Source of the DNA: Muribaculaceae bacterium Isolate-104 (HZI) | GTDB lineage: Bacteria > Bacteroidota > Bacteroidia > Bacteroidales > Muribaculaceae | Direction: 5' to 3' | Assembly (NCBI GenBank): GCA_003762715.1 | Contig: RIBJ01000035.1 | Location: 1-64,000 of the forward strand | Length of the DNA: 64,000 nucleotides | Translations under genes and position numbers: made by a program | Shown: positions 17,234 to 27,775 of the stretch, piece by piece | Position numbering within the stretch: the stretch's first letter is position 1 | Layout: every line of letters starts with the position of its first letter | Notes under the pieces: generated by a model | Told to the model about the DNA's origin: nothing | Database searches by the model: none | Seen by the model: the letters and a program-made list of their open reading frames with translations, nothing else

Positions 17234-18658
17234 TTATTCCGCCTTCTTTGCGGTTTTCTTTGCTGCCGATTTTTTAGCTGTGGTTTTCTTTGCTGCAGCT
17301 TTTGTGCTTTTCTCAGCGGGAGCCGGTGCCTTTTCGCGTAGAGCATGCTCTTCGTTGTAGTGCTCGAGGTTCTGACGCATCGAGGCTACTTCTTTATTGA
17401 GTGTCTCGATTTCAGCGGCCTGGTTGCGTATTGTTTTGAGCAGGGAGTTCAGCTCTTCGTTTTCTATAGACAGCGGGTATTGTTCTTCAACGCGAACAAT
17501 GAAGTCCGACAGTACATTCATGTAGTTTGTGAACGCCTGGAACGGGGTTTCGTAGGGGCTGAAGTGAGAGTGTACGGCTCCGTCGTTCATGTGTTTGGTA
17601 GCCATGTAGAACAGGTGATCCGATGCCTGAAGGTAGTACCAGTCCTGTTTGAGGCGTCTGTCATCGCAAAGTCTCACACGTTCTGCCACCGAGTACAGTT
17701 TGCTGAATGCCTCGTTTTGAAGTTTGTTTCCGAGCCATGCCGATGTGTCGCGGGCTTCGTCTGCCCAAGATATGGGGTGCATGACAGACAGTTCACCGAC
17801 GGGTTTCAGTTTGCTTATCGCCTCGCTGGGTGTCCAGAAGTCAATGCCGCGTTCTTTGGCGAAGCGGGGCAGAGCTTCAAGGAACTGGAATATGCCTGTG
17901 TCGCGGTTTTGCAGCTCGCCGAATGTCTCAAGGTTCATGAACAGGTTCACAATCTGTTCGTCGTCGGGAGTGTTTGCAATCCAATCGATGTATTTGTCGG
18001 CGGTCAGGGGGTATGCGTCCCACTCGGAGTTGCTGAAACGGAATGAAATGTCATCGCTCAGCTTAGAGTTCTTCAGCAGCATCTTGAGTTTGGGAGCGCT
18101 TGCGGCGGAGTACACATAGTTGGGCGATTTCCAGCCGAGTATGTGTTTGGCGCCTTCGGTAATTACTCCTTTGTAGCCCATGGCGGCGATTTGCGGGGCA
18201 AGGTCGTCGCAGTATATCAACTCGGTGTTGCGGAATACTTTCGGGCGAACTCCGAACAGCTCAAAAATTTTGTCGTCGTGGGCTTTAACCTGTGCGGCAA
18301 ATTCTTCCGGCTCTGCAAGCGATGCAAGCGAGTGGGCGTATGTTTCGGCAAGGAATTCCACTTTGCCGGTGTCTGCCAGTTTTTTCAGAAGGTCGATGAA
18401 TTCCGGCACATAGTGTTCGCACTGTTCGAGTGCCACTCCGGTGATAGACAGGGCGCAACGGAATGCGCCGTTGCTCTGCTCAATCATTCTCAGCAGGCTT
18501 TCGGCTGCCGGTATGTAGCTGTGGTGGGCTATTCTTGTGATTATGTCGTCATTGGCAAAGTCGTCATAGTAGTAATGGTCGTTGCCTATGTCGAAGAATC
18601 TGTATCTTTTGAGCCTGAACGGCTGGTGAATCTGAAAATAAAAACAAATTGCTTTCAT
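17234..18658 (-). CDS. GH57-family alpha-amylase/glucanotransferase with Lys/Ala-rich tail
   Basis: 474 residues from the ATG at 18658, chosen because the GH57 first motif begins at once (CFYFQIHQPFRLKRY); a longer frame exists to 18730 but overlaps the preceding gene. Family signs include HQP near the N-terminus, EFLAETYAHSLAS and FRNTELIYCDD, the region of the nucleophile Glu. GH57 enzymes cleave or transfer alpha-glucan chains. Residues about 405-440 form a coiled coil, and the last 25 residues are a Lys/Ala repeat of the histone H1 type (AAKKTTAKKSAAKKTAKK), not part of the catalytic fold. Last gene of the debranching enzyme-GT4-GH57 operon, a known Bacteroides arrangement. Confidence 0.9.
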   Translation of the reverse strand: MKAICFYFQIHQPFRLKRYRFFDIGNDHYYYDDFANDDIITRIAHHSYIPAAESLLRMIEQSNGAFRCALSITGVALEQCEHYVPEFIDLLKKLADTGKVEFLAETYAHSLASLAEPEEFAAQVKAHDDKIFELFGVRPKVFRNTELIYCDDLAPQIAAMGYKGVITEGAKHILGWKSPNYVYSAASAPKLKMLLKNSKLSDDISFRFSNSEWDAYPLTADKYIDWIANTPDDEQIVNLFMNLETFGELQNRDTGIFQFLEALPRFAKERGIDFWTPSEAISKLKPVGELSVMHPISWADEARDTSAWLGNKLQNEAFSKLYSVAERVRLCDDRRLKQDWYYLQASDHLFYMATKHMNDGAVHSHFSPYETPFQAFTNYMNVLSDFIVRVEEQYPLSIENEELNSLLKTIRNQAAEIETLNKEVASMRQNLEHYNEEHALREKAPAPAEKSTKAAAKKTTAKKSAAKKTAKKAE

Positions 18659-18710
18659 GATGTCAGTCTGGTGAATGTTTTTTGATGTTTGACTTCGTGT
18701 TGTTTTGCGG

Positions 18711-19979
18711 TCAGTGTCTGTAGCTGTCAATGACCTTGCGGTAGATGTCTATAACTTTTGCTCCGGCTTTGTCCCAGGTGATGCGGTTTACCTCGTCAAG
18801 CCCGTCCTCGCGCAGCTGGCTGTACATCGCGGGGTAGGTGATGATTGAGTTGATGGCATCTGCCATTGCGTCAATATCCCAGTAGTCTGTCTTTATGACG
18901 TTGTCAAGGATTTCAGCGCATCCGCTCTGTTTGGATATTATCGAGGGTACGCCTATCTGCATGGCTTCAAGGGGCGAAATTCCGAAAGGCTCTGACACGG
19001 AGGGCATTATGTAGACATCGCTTGCCTTTAGCATTTCATATACCTGCTTGCCTTTCTGGAAGCCGGGAAAATGAAACCGGTCGGCAATGCCTCTTTCGGC
19101 TGCAAGGAGTATCATTTTGTCCATCATGTCTCCGCTGCCAGCCATTACAAAACGCACGTTGTGATTGTTTTTCAGCACTTTGGCGGCGGCTTCCACGAAG
19201 TATTCGGGACCTTTCTGCATTGTTATTCGTCCAAGGAACGTGACGATTTTTTCTTTGGGTTTGGTTACTTCGAGGTTGAGCAGGTCTTCGCTCAGCGGTG
19301 TCACGGCATTGTGTACCGTGGTTACTTTGGCAGGGTCGATGCCGTATTTTTCAATAACGGTCTGTCGAGTAAGGTTGCTGACGGTCATGATATGGTCGGC
19401 GTGGTTCATGCCGTCCTTCTCTATGCCGAATACGGTGGGATTGACATTGCCGCGAGAGCGGTCGAAGTCGGTGGCGTGCACGTGGATTACGAGGGGTTTG
19501 CCTGTAACCTGCTTGGCGTGTATGCCGGCAGGGTATGTGAGCCAGTCGTGGGAGTGGATTATGTCGAAATCAAGGGTGCGGGCTATCACGCCGGCGCATA
19601 TTGAATAGTTGTTGATTTCTTCAAGCAGGTTGTCGGGGTAGCGTCCGGAGAATTCAAGGCATCCGAGGTCATTGGTGTGCATGTAGTTGAAGTCGGCGTA
19701 GATATGGTCGCGCAACTGATAGTACAGTTCCGGACTCATAACCGAGCCTATGCGCTGTACGACGTATTCACGGTTGACATCGCGCCAGGCTACGGGTACC
19801 TGAGAGGTGCCGATTATTCTTGCAAAACTTTTGTCCTCGTCGCCGAAGGGTTTGGGGATGACGAATGTTATGTCCATGTCGCCACACTCCCACATACCTT
19901 TTGTGAGTCCGTAGCTGGCGGTGCCGAGTCCGCCGAGGATATGAGGTGGAAATTCCCACCCAAACATTAGAGCTTTCAT
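18711..19979 (-). CDS. GT4-like glycosyltransferase (glycogen synthase related)
   Basis: 422 residues with two Rossmann halves. The N-terminal half starts MFGWEFPPHILGGLGTASYGL, the nucleotide-sugar glycosyltransferase opening of the glycogen/starch synthase group. The C-terminal half carries EPFGISPLEAMQIGVP, the E-x7-E motif of retaining GT-B enzymes, and a conserved GRITMQKGPEYF segment. It most likely extends an alpha-glucan with ADP- or UDP-glucose in the cytoplasm. Second gene of the operon, 12 nt after the debranching enzyme and 52 nt before GH57; the three together point to glycogen-type storage polysaccharide metabolism. Confidence 0.88.
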   Translation of the reverse strand: MKALMFGWEFPPHILGGLGTASYGLTKGMWECGDMDITFVIPKPFGDEDKSFARIIGTSQVPVAWRDVNREYVVQRIGSVMSPELYYQLRDHIYADFNYMHTNDLGCLEFSGRYPDNLLEEINNYSICAGVIARTLDFDIIHSHDWLTYPAGIHAKQVTGKPLVIHVHATDFDRSRGNVNPTVFGIEKDGMNHADHIMTVSNLTRQTVIEKYGIDPAKVTTVHNAVTPLSEDLLNLEVTKPKEKIVTFLGRITMQKGPEYFVEAAAKVLKNNHNVRFVMAGSGDMMDKMILLAAERGIADRFHFPGFQKGKQVYEMLKASDVYIMPSVSEPFGISPLEAMQIGVPSIISKQSGCAEILDNVIKTDYWDIDAMADAINSIITYPAMYSQLREDGLDEVNRITWDKAGAKVIDIYRKVIDSYRH

Positions 19980-19991
19980 GGAGTGCGGGGA

Positions 19992-21935
19992 TTACATGTT
20001 GAATTTTTTGAGAGTGGTGAGGGTACGGAGTATTTCCGCCACATTGGTTATATGGCTTATGGCTCCGCGTCCGCTGAAGGGCGGGTTGCCGTCGTAGAGC
20101 TGCGACAGCGAGCCGATGCAGCCTTGTGTCATTTCGTCTTCGTAGCCGATGAGCATGCGGTCGATGTAGCTTACTCCGCTCATGCCGAACACGCGCAGGT
20201 AGGCATCGGCGTAGAATCCGAACAGCCAAGGTCTTGCTGGACCGTTGTGGAGTGCCATTTCGCGTTCGTCCGGCGAGCCGAGGTAGTGGGGACGGTAGCC
20301 GAAGCTCTTGGGAGAGAGTGTGCGCAGTCCTTTGGGTGTAAGGAGCTCGCGTGTTACAACATCAAGCACTCCTTTGCGCTGTCTGCGGTCGAGCGGTGAA
20401 TAGTCAAGCCCTATTGCCACCGCCATGTTGGGGCGCACGGAGGGGTCGGCGTATGTGCCGTTGACGTAGTCGTAAAGGTAGCCGTAGTCGTTCAGGAATG
20501 TGTCTATAAACGCGGGTTTCAATTTTTCTGCGGTGTCAACCCATAGCTGGCGTTCGGCAGCGTATTCTTCTAACCCTTCGGTTAAATTTGCGGCAAACAT
20601 GAGTGCGTTGTACCACAATGCGTTGAATTCAACAAGGTAGCCGGAGCGGGGGATGAGCGGTCTGCCATATCTGGCGGCATTCATCCACGACACGGGATAT
20701 GCGGCGCCCATTGTGAATACCATGCCGTTTTCTTCGACTCTGAGGTTGGGGTGACGGTTTTCCAGTATATACGACAGTATTTCGCGTATAAACGGCAAGT
20801 AGTGTTTTCTGGCATCGTCGTTGCCGTACGCTTTTGCATACTGTTGCAAAGCCCACATGCACCACAGCGGGATGTCAGGCAAGTCGATTCCCTGTATCCG
20901 TTGCGAAAGTTCACCGGTGTTCATGAAGTGGACAAGTGCGGCTCTGCCGGTTTCCATTATTGCTTCATAGTCATCGCGGTGGTTAATGGCTATTGTGGCT
21001 CCGGGAAGAGCCATGAATGTGTTTCTAGCGAGTACTTTTCCCCAGGGGTAGCCGCTGATGAGAAATTCTTCTTCTTTGTCTTTGAGGTAGCATTGCTTGG
21101 CTGCGTTTTTAAGGCAATTGAAGAAGCTGGTGCGGCATGTGCGCGAAGCTATTTCGGTTTCGTACATTTTGCTCAGCGAGCGGGGAGACACTTCGCTTAC
21201 TCCGGCGGAGAATATGATGGATTCTCCTTTTTTTATAGGTATTTCGAATGTGCCGGGCACCCAGAGGTCTTCTGTGTATGGCACTCCGCGCTCAAGGTCT
21301 TTCAGGTATTCGAATCCTTTGTACCAGTGCGGGTCATAGTTCCATTCCGGTTTGCGGCTGAATTGCATGAATAGGGTGGGGTAGCCGTCGTAGAGCCTTG
21401 CCGAGACGCCGTTAGGCACTTCGGGACATTCGGTGTTGAGGGCTGTGTTTTCCACGCAAAGCTGGTTTGCTTCACGGAATGCGAGCATCGGTTTGAACCG
21501 CAGGGTTGTGGGGCTGTGGGCCTCGACAAGTGTGTAGCGAATCAGCAGACGGTTTTCATGGGATATGAAAATTTTTTCTTTGGTCAGGATGACTCCTCCG
21601 ACACGGTATGTTGTTCGAGGCACGCTCTCGCAGTCGAATTCACGGATGTACTTGTGTCCTGCCGGGCTGTAAACACCTCCGCTGTAGCGGTGTAACCCTA
21701 AGTTGAAGGGCGCTCCGTGCTGAATCACGGTAACGTCCATTGATGACAGGAGCACATGTGAGGAATTGTCCATTTCGGGGATAGGAATCACCAGCAGTCC
21801 ATGTTGTTTACGGGTGTTGCAATCTACCACCGAGGTACAATGATAAGCACCGCTCTGATTAGTTCTGAGCATTTCCTTCATGAGGGACTGCTCCAGATTA
21901 ATCATGAGGTTTTTATCAAATTTCAGGTAGCTCAT
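19992..21935 (-). CDS. Glycogen debranching enzyme (amylo-alpha-1,6-glucosidase family)
   Basis: 647 residues. N-terminal beta-sandwich domain (about 1-270, with NTRKQHGLLVIPIP and RYTLVEAHSPTTLRFKPML) and C-terminal (alpha/alpha)6 barrel (about 280-640) with DLPDIPLWCMWALQQYAKAY and the closing AFRYRPHYLGSPDER-like block (here SFGYRPHYLGSPDER). It removes alpha-1,6 branches of glycogen-like glucans. First gene of the three-gene minus-strand operon. No exact TAnnTTTG was found upstream. Confidence 0.9.
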   Translation of the reverse strand: MSYLKFDKNLMINLEQSLMKEMLRTNQSGAYHCTSVVDCNTRKQHGLLVIPIPEMDNSSHVLLSSMDVTVIQHGAPFNLGLHRYSGGVYSPAGHKYIREFDCESVPRTTYRVGGVILTKEKIFISHENRLLIRYTLVEAHSPTTLRFKPMLAFREANQLCVENTALNTECPEVPNGVSARLYDGYPTLFMQFSRKPEWNYDPHWYKGFEYLKDLERGVPYTEDLWVPGTFEIPIKKGESIIFSAGVSEVSPRSLSKMYETEIASRTCRTSFFNCLKNAAKQCYLKDKEEEFLISGYPWGKVLARNTFMALPGATIAINHRDDYEAIMETGRAALVHFMNTGELSQRIQGIDLPDIPLWCMWALQQYAKAYGNDDARKHYLPFIREILSYILENRHPNLRVEENGMVFTMGAAYPVSWMNAARYGRPLIPRSGYLVEFNALWYNALMFAANLTEGLEEYAAERQLWVDTAEKLKPAFIDTFLNDYGYLYDYVNGTYADPSVRPNMAVAIGLDYSPLDRRQRKGVLDVVTRELLTPKGLRTLSPKSFGYRPHYLGSPDEREMALHNGPARPWLFGFYADAYLRVFGMSGVSYIDRMLIGYEDEMTQGCIGSLSQLYDGNPPFSGRGAISHITNVAEILRTLTTLKKFNM

Positions 21936-22081
21936 GTTATATTATTGTTAAGGTATTATTTTCAATGGTATGTAAAGTGGTTTGGATTAGGTCACGAATG
22001 TAACTCAATTTCTACAAATTTCCAAAAAAAAGAGTTTTTTTCTATTATTATGCCGCTTTTTTGTTTAGGAAGCGGACAAAA

Positions 22082-23461
22082 TCAGCTGCAGGCCGGCGAA
22101 GTGCGGGAAATTTTGCGTAATTGCCAAACAATCATGAACAGGGTGACAATAGTGGCAAGGAGGTCGCTGACGGGGAACGAGTACCATACTCCGTCAAGCC
22201 CGAAGTAGCGTGGAAGCACAAGCAGCAGCGGTATCAGAAAAATTACCAGCCTGATGAGGCTCAGGAATATGGATTTTGCGGCGTTGCCGATGGATTGGAA
22301 AAATGTTGTCGCCACTACCTGAAAGCCGACAGCCCAGAATGCGAGCAGGGCGAATGAGAATGCGCGCGAGGTCTGGCTTATCAGTGAGGCATCGGTGGTA
22401 AACGCGCGGGCTATGAGCTGAGGGCAGGCGAGTCCGAACGCGCATCCTGCGGTGCATATCGCGGAGCTCCATCCTACAGCAAGCCAAAACGCATGTCGGA
22501 GTCTGTCTGTTCTGCCGGCTCCGTAATTGTAGCCGATTATCGGCTGGAGCCCCTGGCAGATTCCTATGACAATCATTACAAGCAGCGAGGTGTATGTAGT
22601 GAATATTCCGGCTGCTGCAACGGCGTTGTCGCTGCCATAGTGTATGAGAGAACGGTTTACGATTATGTTTATTGCGCTTCCGGCGATGTTGACTACGGAC
22701 GGGGCGGCGCCTATGGCGATTATACTTATAATTATGTGTTTGCGCAGGGCGTATATGCCTTTTTTGAAGCACAGGGTGCTGGAGCTCCGGCAGAAGTGTC
22801 CGAGTACAAATATTGCAGAGACTGTCATGGATATGTCTGTGGCTATGGCGGCTCCTTTTATGCCCATGTCGAGCGCAAAGATGAATATGGGGTCGAGAAT
22901 GATGTTGACTCCGGCTCCTATAAACATGGACACCATTGCTTTGACGGGGTATCCGCTTGCCCGCATGATGTTGTTGAAGCTGAATGTGACATTCATTATG
23001 AGCATGCCGGGGAGAAGGTACAGCATGAGGTCTTTTGCGTAGGGCAGCGAAGCGGCGCTGGCTCCGAAGGCGCATAGTATCGCGTCAATGAATATTGCGA
23101 ATACGCTGAGGTATATCACAGCGTTTATGATTATCATTACCAAGGCGTTGCCAATCACTTTTTCTGCTCCGGCGATGTCTTTGGCTCCGAGCATTATAGA
23201 CACTCTCGCCGATGCCCCTGCTCCGATGAGAACGCCGAGGGCTGTGCTTACATTCATAACCGGAAATGTCACGGCAAGTCCGGCAATGGCTTCTGTACCT
23301 ACCCCTTGACCGATGAATATGCGGTCGACTACGTTGTACAGCGACACAACAAGCATGCCTACCACAGCGGGGATGCTGTAGCTCCACAGCAGCCGGGCTA
23401 TGCTGCCTGTTTCAAGTCTGTTGAGTTTGTCGTTGTCGGTAGTGTGGGGGGCGTGTTTCAT
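22082..23461 (-). CDS. MATE-family multidrug/Na+ exporter
   Basis: 459 residues with twelve hydrophobic segments in two homologous halves. It is typical of Bacteroidales MATE proteins: LNRLETGSIARLLWSYSIPAVVGM at the start and IFIGQGVGTEAIAGLAVTFP after it; the second half has GICQGLQPIIGYNYGAG. It likely exports cationic compounds in exchange for Na+ or H+ in the inner membrane; substrate unknown. The start at 23461 is the first Met before the conserved block; the -7 promoter box ends only 8 nt upstream, so the mRNA probably has almost no leader. Monocistronic, just downstream of the groEL terminator. Confidence 0.9.
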   Translation of the reverse strand: MKHAPHTTDNDKLNRLETGSIARLLWSYSIPAVVGMLVVSLYNVVDRIFIGQGVGTEAIAGLAVTFPVMNVSTALGVLIGAGASARVSIMLGAKDIAGAEKVIGNALVMIIINAVIYLSVFAIFIDAILCAFGASAASLPYAKDLMLYLLPGMLIMNVTFSFNNIMRASGYPVKAMVSMFIGAGVNIILDPIFIFALDMGIKGAAIATDISMTVSAIFVLGHFCRSSSTLCFKKGIYALRKHIIISIIAIGAAPSVVNIAGSAINIIVNRSLIHYGSDNAVAAAGIFTTYTSLLVMIVIGICQGLQPIIGYNYGAGRTDRLRHAFWLAVGWSSAICTAGCAFGLACPQLIARAFTTDASLISQTSRAFSFALLAFWAVGFQVVATTFFQSIGNAAKSIFLSLIRLVIFLIPLLLVLPRYFGLDGVWYSFPVSDLLATIVTLFMIVWQLRKISRTSPACS

Positions 23462-23469
23462 ATCATTTG

Positions 23470-23477
23470 CAAAGGTA
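23470..23477 (-). promoter_or_regulatory. -7 box abutting the MATE start codon
   Basis: Minus strand TACCTTTG, exact TAnnTTTG, with only 8 nt between it and the ATG. The expected -33 region lies within the groEL terminator hairpin and shows no TTG. Confidence 0.45.
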
Positions 23478-23479
23478 CT

Positions 23480-23520
23480 AAAAAAATCGCACCGCAGACT
23501 GGTTGTGGTCTGCGGCGCGA
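23480..23520 (-). terminator. groEL terminator
   Basis: Arms 23487-23499 and 23508-23520 pair with one mismatch (core CCGCAGAC with GTCTGCGG), followed by seven T on the minus strand (23480-23486). It is 31 nt after the groEL stop and immediately before the MATE promoter. Confidence 0.85.
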
Positions 23521-23551
23521 CTGTGATATGTTTAGCTGAGGCGTGATGTCA

Positions 23552-25219
<1,668 letters not shown>

Positions 25220-25225
25220 TCAGTT

Positions 25226-25501
25226 TTACTCGGCAATGATTGCGAGAATGTCGCTTTGACGCATGATGAGGTATTTCTCGCCGTCAAATTCGATTTCTGT
25301 TCCGGCGTATTTGCCATAAAGAACTTTGTCGCCTTCCTTAACAGTCATCTCTTCGTCCTTGGTTCCTTTTCCGGCTGCAAGCACAACGCCTTTCAGCGGT
25401 TTTTCTTTTGCGGAATCAGGTATGATGATTCCTGCCATGGTAACCTCTTCAGCGGCGCAGGGCTGGATGAGTACTCTGTCTGCCAATGGTTTGATATTCA
25501 T
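25226..25501 (-). CDS. groES: Co-chaperonin GroES
   Basis: 91 residues. It caps the GroEL ring. N-terminal [14 protein letters not shown], the mobile loop around [18 protein letters not shown] (residues about 18-35) and [20 protein letters not shown] are all typical. First gene of the groES-groEL operon with a promoter at 25568-25600. A 181-bp palindromic element sits further upstream. Confidence 0.97.
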   Translation of the reverse strand: MNIKPLADRVLIQPCAAEEVTMAGIIIPDSAKEKPLKGVVLAAGKGTKDEEMTVKEGDKVLYGKYAGTEIEFDGEKYLIMRQSDILAIIAE

Positions 25502-25567
25502 AATTCTGTTGGTGTTTATTGGTTAGTCGATAATATTTACTGCATTTGTTACAAGCATATTCCGTGC

Positions 25568-25600
25568 CAAAGGTGTATTTGTGACATTATTCTGCCAAAA
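25568..25600 (-). promoter_or_regulatory. groES-groEL promoter
   Basis: Minus strand TTTTGG (25595-25600), 19-nt spacer, CACCTTTG (25568-25575), one mismatch to TAnnTTTG, 66 nt before the groES start. No CIRCE-type inverted repeat is seen between it and the gene. Confidence 0.6.
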
Positions 25601-25641
25601 TGTCAAGGCGCTGTCATGTCAGCACACGTGGTATACGGTAA

Positions 25642-25822
25642 GAGTATGTTTGAATTTAACACGAATATACATTTCTGAATTTCTTTCTATCCCCTCAAAG
25701 GTCTTTTCAGTGATTTCCGTCGAGTTTCATCGGTCACGATGTCCGCATCGCTCCCTCCTCAACTCACGCAAACCTCTACGGAAATATCTTTGAGTGTGCA
25801 GAAGTGAAATCCAAACATACTC
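25642..25822. mobile_element. MITE-like 181-bp inverted-repeat element
   Basis: Perfect 11-bp terminal inverted repeats, GAGTATGTTTG (25642-25652) and CAAACATACTC (25812-25822), continue imperfectly inward (ATTT and AC also match). They are flanked on both sides by TAA (25639-25641 and 25823-25825), a possible 3-bp target duplication. Inside, further complementary pairs exist: CTCAAAG (25694-25700) with CTTTGAG (25788-25794), and ATTTCCGT (25713-25720) with ACGGAAAT (25778-25785). The whole element can therefore fold on itself. No convincing coding frame is present. It separates the groESL promoter from the plsC 3' end. It could instead be a large terminator or a structured RNA; genome copy number would decide. 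Confidence 0.55.
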
Positions 25823-25848
25823 TAAAACAAATGTGGCGGCAAAGGGGT

Positions 25849-26571
25849 TCAGGAGTTTTCGCCCGGAAGGGCTGAGGCTATAGCCGCGCGGGTGCGCTCC
25901 ATAAGGGCTTCGGTGTCATGACCTTCTGCCGGCGGGTTTACCGGCGGGTGTATGGTCAGGGTAATGTGTCCGGGGCGCGGCAGCTTTTTGAACCGGGGCA
26001 GTACGCTGAAAGCTCCGTCAATGGTAAGCGGCACTACGGGCATATTGAATTCAACAGCGAGCATGTATGCTCCTTTTTTGAACCGTCTCATGTGTCCGTC
26101 CCATGTTCGGGCTCCTTCCGGAAAAACTACAACGCTCATGCCTCCGGCAAGGAGCGATTCGGCGTCTTGCATGGTTTTGCGCAGGCGTGCAGGCGATGAG
26201 TTGTCAACATAAACCTGTTTCGCTTTTTCACATGCGTAGCCGACCAGAGGTATTTTCCGGAGTTCTTTTTTCATCATCCACCTGAAGTTGTGGTTGAGCC
26301 ATCCGTAAACGGTGAATATGTCATAGGCTCCCTGATGGTTTGCCACAAAAACGTACGATGTTTCCGAACAGATGTTTTCCCTTCCTTTTACTGTGACTCT
26401 TACCCATGCGAGCCAGCACATGACTTTGCTCCACAAGGCAGGGGGGTAGTAGCCCGCCCATTTGCCTGCTCCTAAGAAGGAGCAGACAATTACGGTCAGG
26501 GCTGTGAGGGTTGTTGCCACCAGCATGAGCGGCAGCATTATGACAATCTGGTATATGCGGTATAGTATCAT
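25849..26571 (-). CDS. plsC: 1-acyl-sn-glycerol-3-phosphate acyltransferase
   Basis: 240 residues. It acylates lysophosphatidic acid to phosphatidic acid in phospholipid synthesis at the inner membrane. An N-terminal hydrophobic segment (residues 5-30) is followed by the acyltransferase motifs NHQGAYD (H79, D84) and FPEGART (about 150), plus a later VPLTIDGAF block. Length fits PlsC. It follows prfB by 24 nt, so the two are probably co-transcribed. Other LPLAT-family acyl acceptors cannot be excluded. Confidence 0.9.
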   Translation of the reverse strand: MILYRIYQIVIMLPLMLVATTLTALTVIVCSFLGAGKWAGYYPPALWSKVMCWLAWVRVTVKGRENICSETSYVFVANHQGAYDIFTVYGWLNHNFRWMMKKELRKIPLVGYACEKAKQVYVDNSSPARLRKTMQDAESLLAGGMSVVVFPEGARTWDGHMRRFKKGAYMLAVEFNMPVVPLTIDGAFSVLPRFKKLPRPGHITLTIHPPVNPPAEGHDTEALMERTRAAIASALPGENS

Positions 26572-26595
26572 TTATGGTAGATTGTCAATTGGATG

Positions 26596-27718
26596 TCAGT
26601 CATTGTTTTCCGAGCCGGCAAACTCCATCAGGTATGCCTTGATGAAGCCGTCGAGGTCTCCGTCCATTACTCCTCCTACATCTGATGTCTGGTGTCCGGT
26701 GCGGTGATCCTTGACTCTGCGGTCGTCAAATACATAGCTCCTAATCTGGGAGCCCCATTCGATTTTCATTTTCCCGGCTTCAACCTTAGCCTGTTCCTGC
26801 AATCGGTGCTGCAGTTCCTTGTCGTAGAGAATCGAGCGGAGTTGCCTCATGGCGTTCTCTTTGTTTTTTGGCTGGTCGCGGGTTTCTGTGTTTTCAATGA
26901 GAATCTCTTCTTTTTCGCCGGTGTAAGGGTCGGTGAACTGGTAGCGCAGGCGCACGCCTGATTCTACTTTATTTACGTTCTGACCGCCTGCTCCGCCGCT
27001 TCGGAATGTGTCCCATGAAAGTAGCGCGGGGTCGACTCTCACTTCAATAGTGTCGTCGACAAGCGGGGTGACAAATACGGATGCGAAGGATGTCATGCGC
27101 TTGCCTTGAGCGTTATACGGCGATACGCGGACAAGTCTGTGTACACCGTTTTCGCTTTTGAGGTATCCGTAAGCGAAGTCGCCTTCGACATTTATGGTGC
27201 AGCTTTTGATGCCAGCTTCGTCGCCTTCGAGCAGGTTTGCAATGGATGTCTTGTAGCCGTGAGCCTCGCACCAGCGCAGATACATGCGCATAAGCATCGA
27301 AGCCCAGTCCTGGCTTTCTGTGCCGCCTGCTCCGCTGTTTATTTTGAGTACAACACCGAGCTTGTCTTCTTCCCTGCGCAGCATGTTGCGCAGTTCCAGG
27401 CGCTCGATTTTGTCTATGGCAGCGGCGTACATGGCGTCTATTTCGACTTCTTCCATTTCGCCGTCTTTGACAAATTCCCATGCAATCTGGAGTTCGTCGA
27501 CAGCGTCCTCTACTTCAGCATAGCCGTCAACCCATGCCTGAATGTCCTTGATTTTTTTCATCTGAGCCTGCGCTTCTTTCGGGTGTTCCCAGAAATCGGG
27601 CACATGTGTGCGCAGTTCTTCTTCTTCGACCTCTATTTTCTTGCTGTCGATGTCAAAGATACCTCCTCAACGCGAGCTTGCGTTCAAAAGTCTCTTTTAG
27701 CTGTTCCTGTGTAATCAT
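26596..27718 (-). CDS. prfB: Peptide chain release factor 2 (programmed +1 frameshift)
   Basis: 373 residues when decoded through the frameshift. Zero frame runs from the ATG at 27718 for 21 codons to TGA at 27653-27655; a +1 shift at CTT-TGA-C continues in the frame starting GAC at 27654 to the stop at 26596. RF2 recognises UGA and UAA and releases the finished protein. The GGQ hydrolysis motif is at about 244-246 (SGGAGGQNVNKVESG). The codon-recognition motif is SPY (about 199-201) rather than SPF of E. coli. The shift senses low RF2 at its own UGA. Followed by plsC after 24 nt. Confidence 0.96.
27652..27667 (-). promoter_or_regulatory. RF2 frameshift signal
   Basis: Minus strand reads AGG AGG TAT CTT TGA C: an internal Shine-Dalgarno (AGGAGG), 3 nt, the slippery CTT and an in-frame UGA followed by C, the classic autoregulatory site of prfB. 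Confidence 0.95.
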
Positions 27719-27756
27719 TTCGGTTACTTGGGTATTGGGTTAATAAAAATATAGTA

Positions 27757-27764
27757 CAAAGTTA
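27757..27764 (-). promoter_or_regulatory. -7 box for prfB
   Basis: Minus strand TAACTTTG, exact TAnnTTTG, 38 nt upstream of the prfB ATG; no TTG at ideal spacing. Confidence 0.4.
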
Positions 27765-27775
27765 TGTAAAAATTT

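Noticed and set aside
17345-18046. 233-codon plus-strand frame opposite GH57
   Set aside because: Antisense shadow of a gene with clear GH57 motifs; Val/Phe/Cys-rich composition without family match.
25581-25793. 70-codon plus-strand frame within the MITE-like element
   Set aside because: It crosses the groESL promoter and the left terminal repeat, has no sensible N-terminus, and the element is explained better by its inverted-repeat structure.
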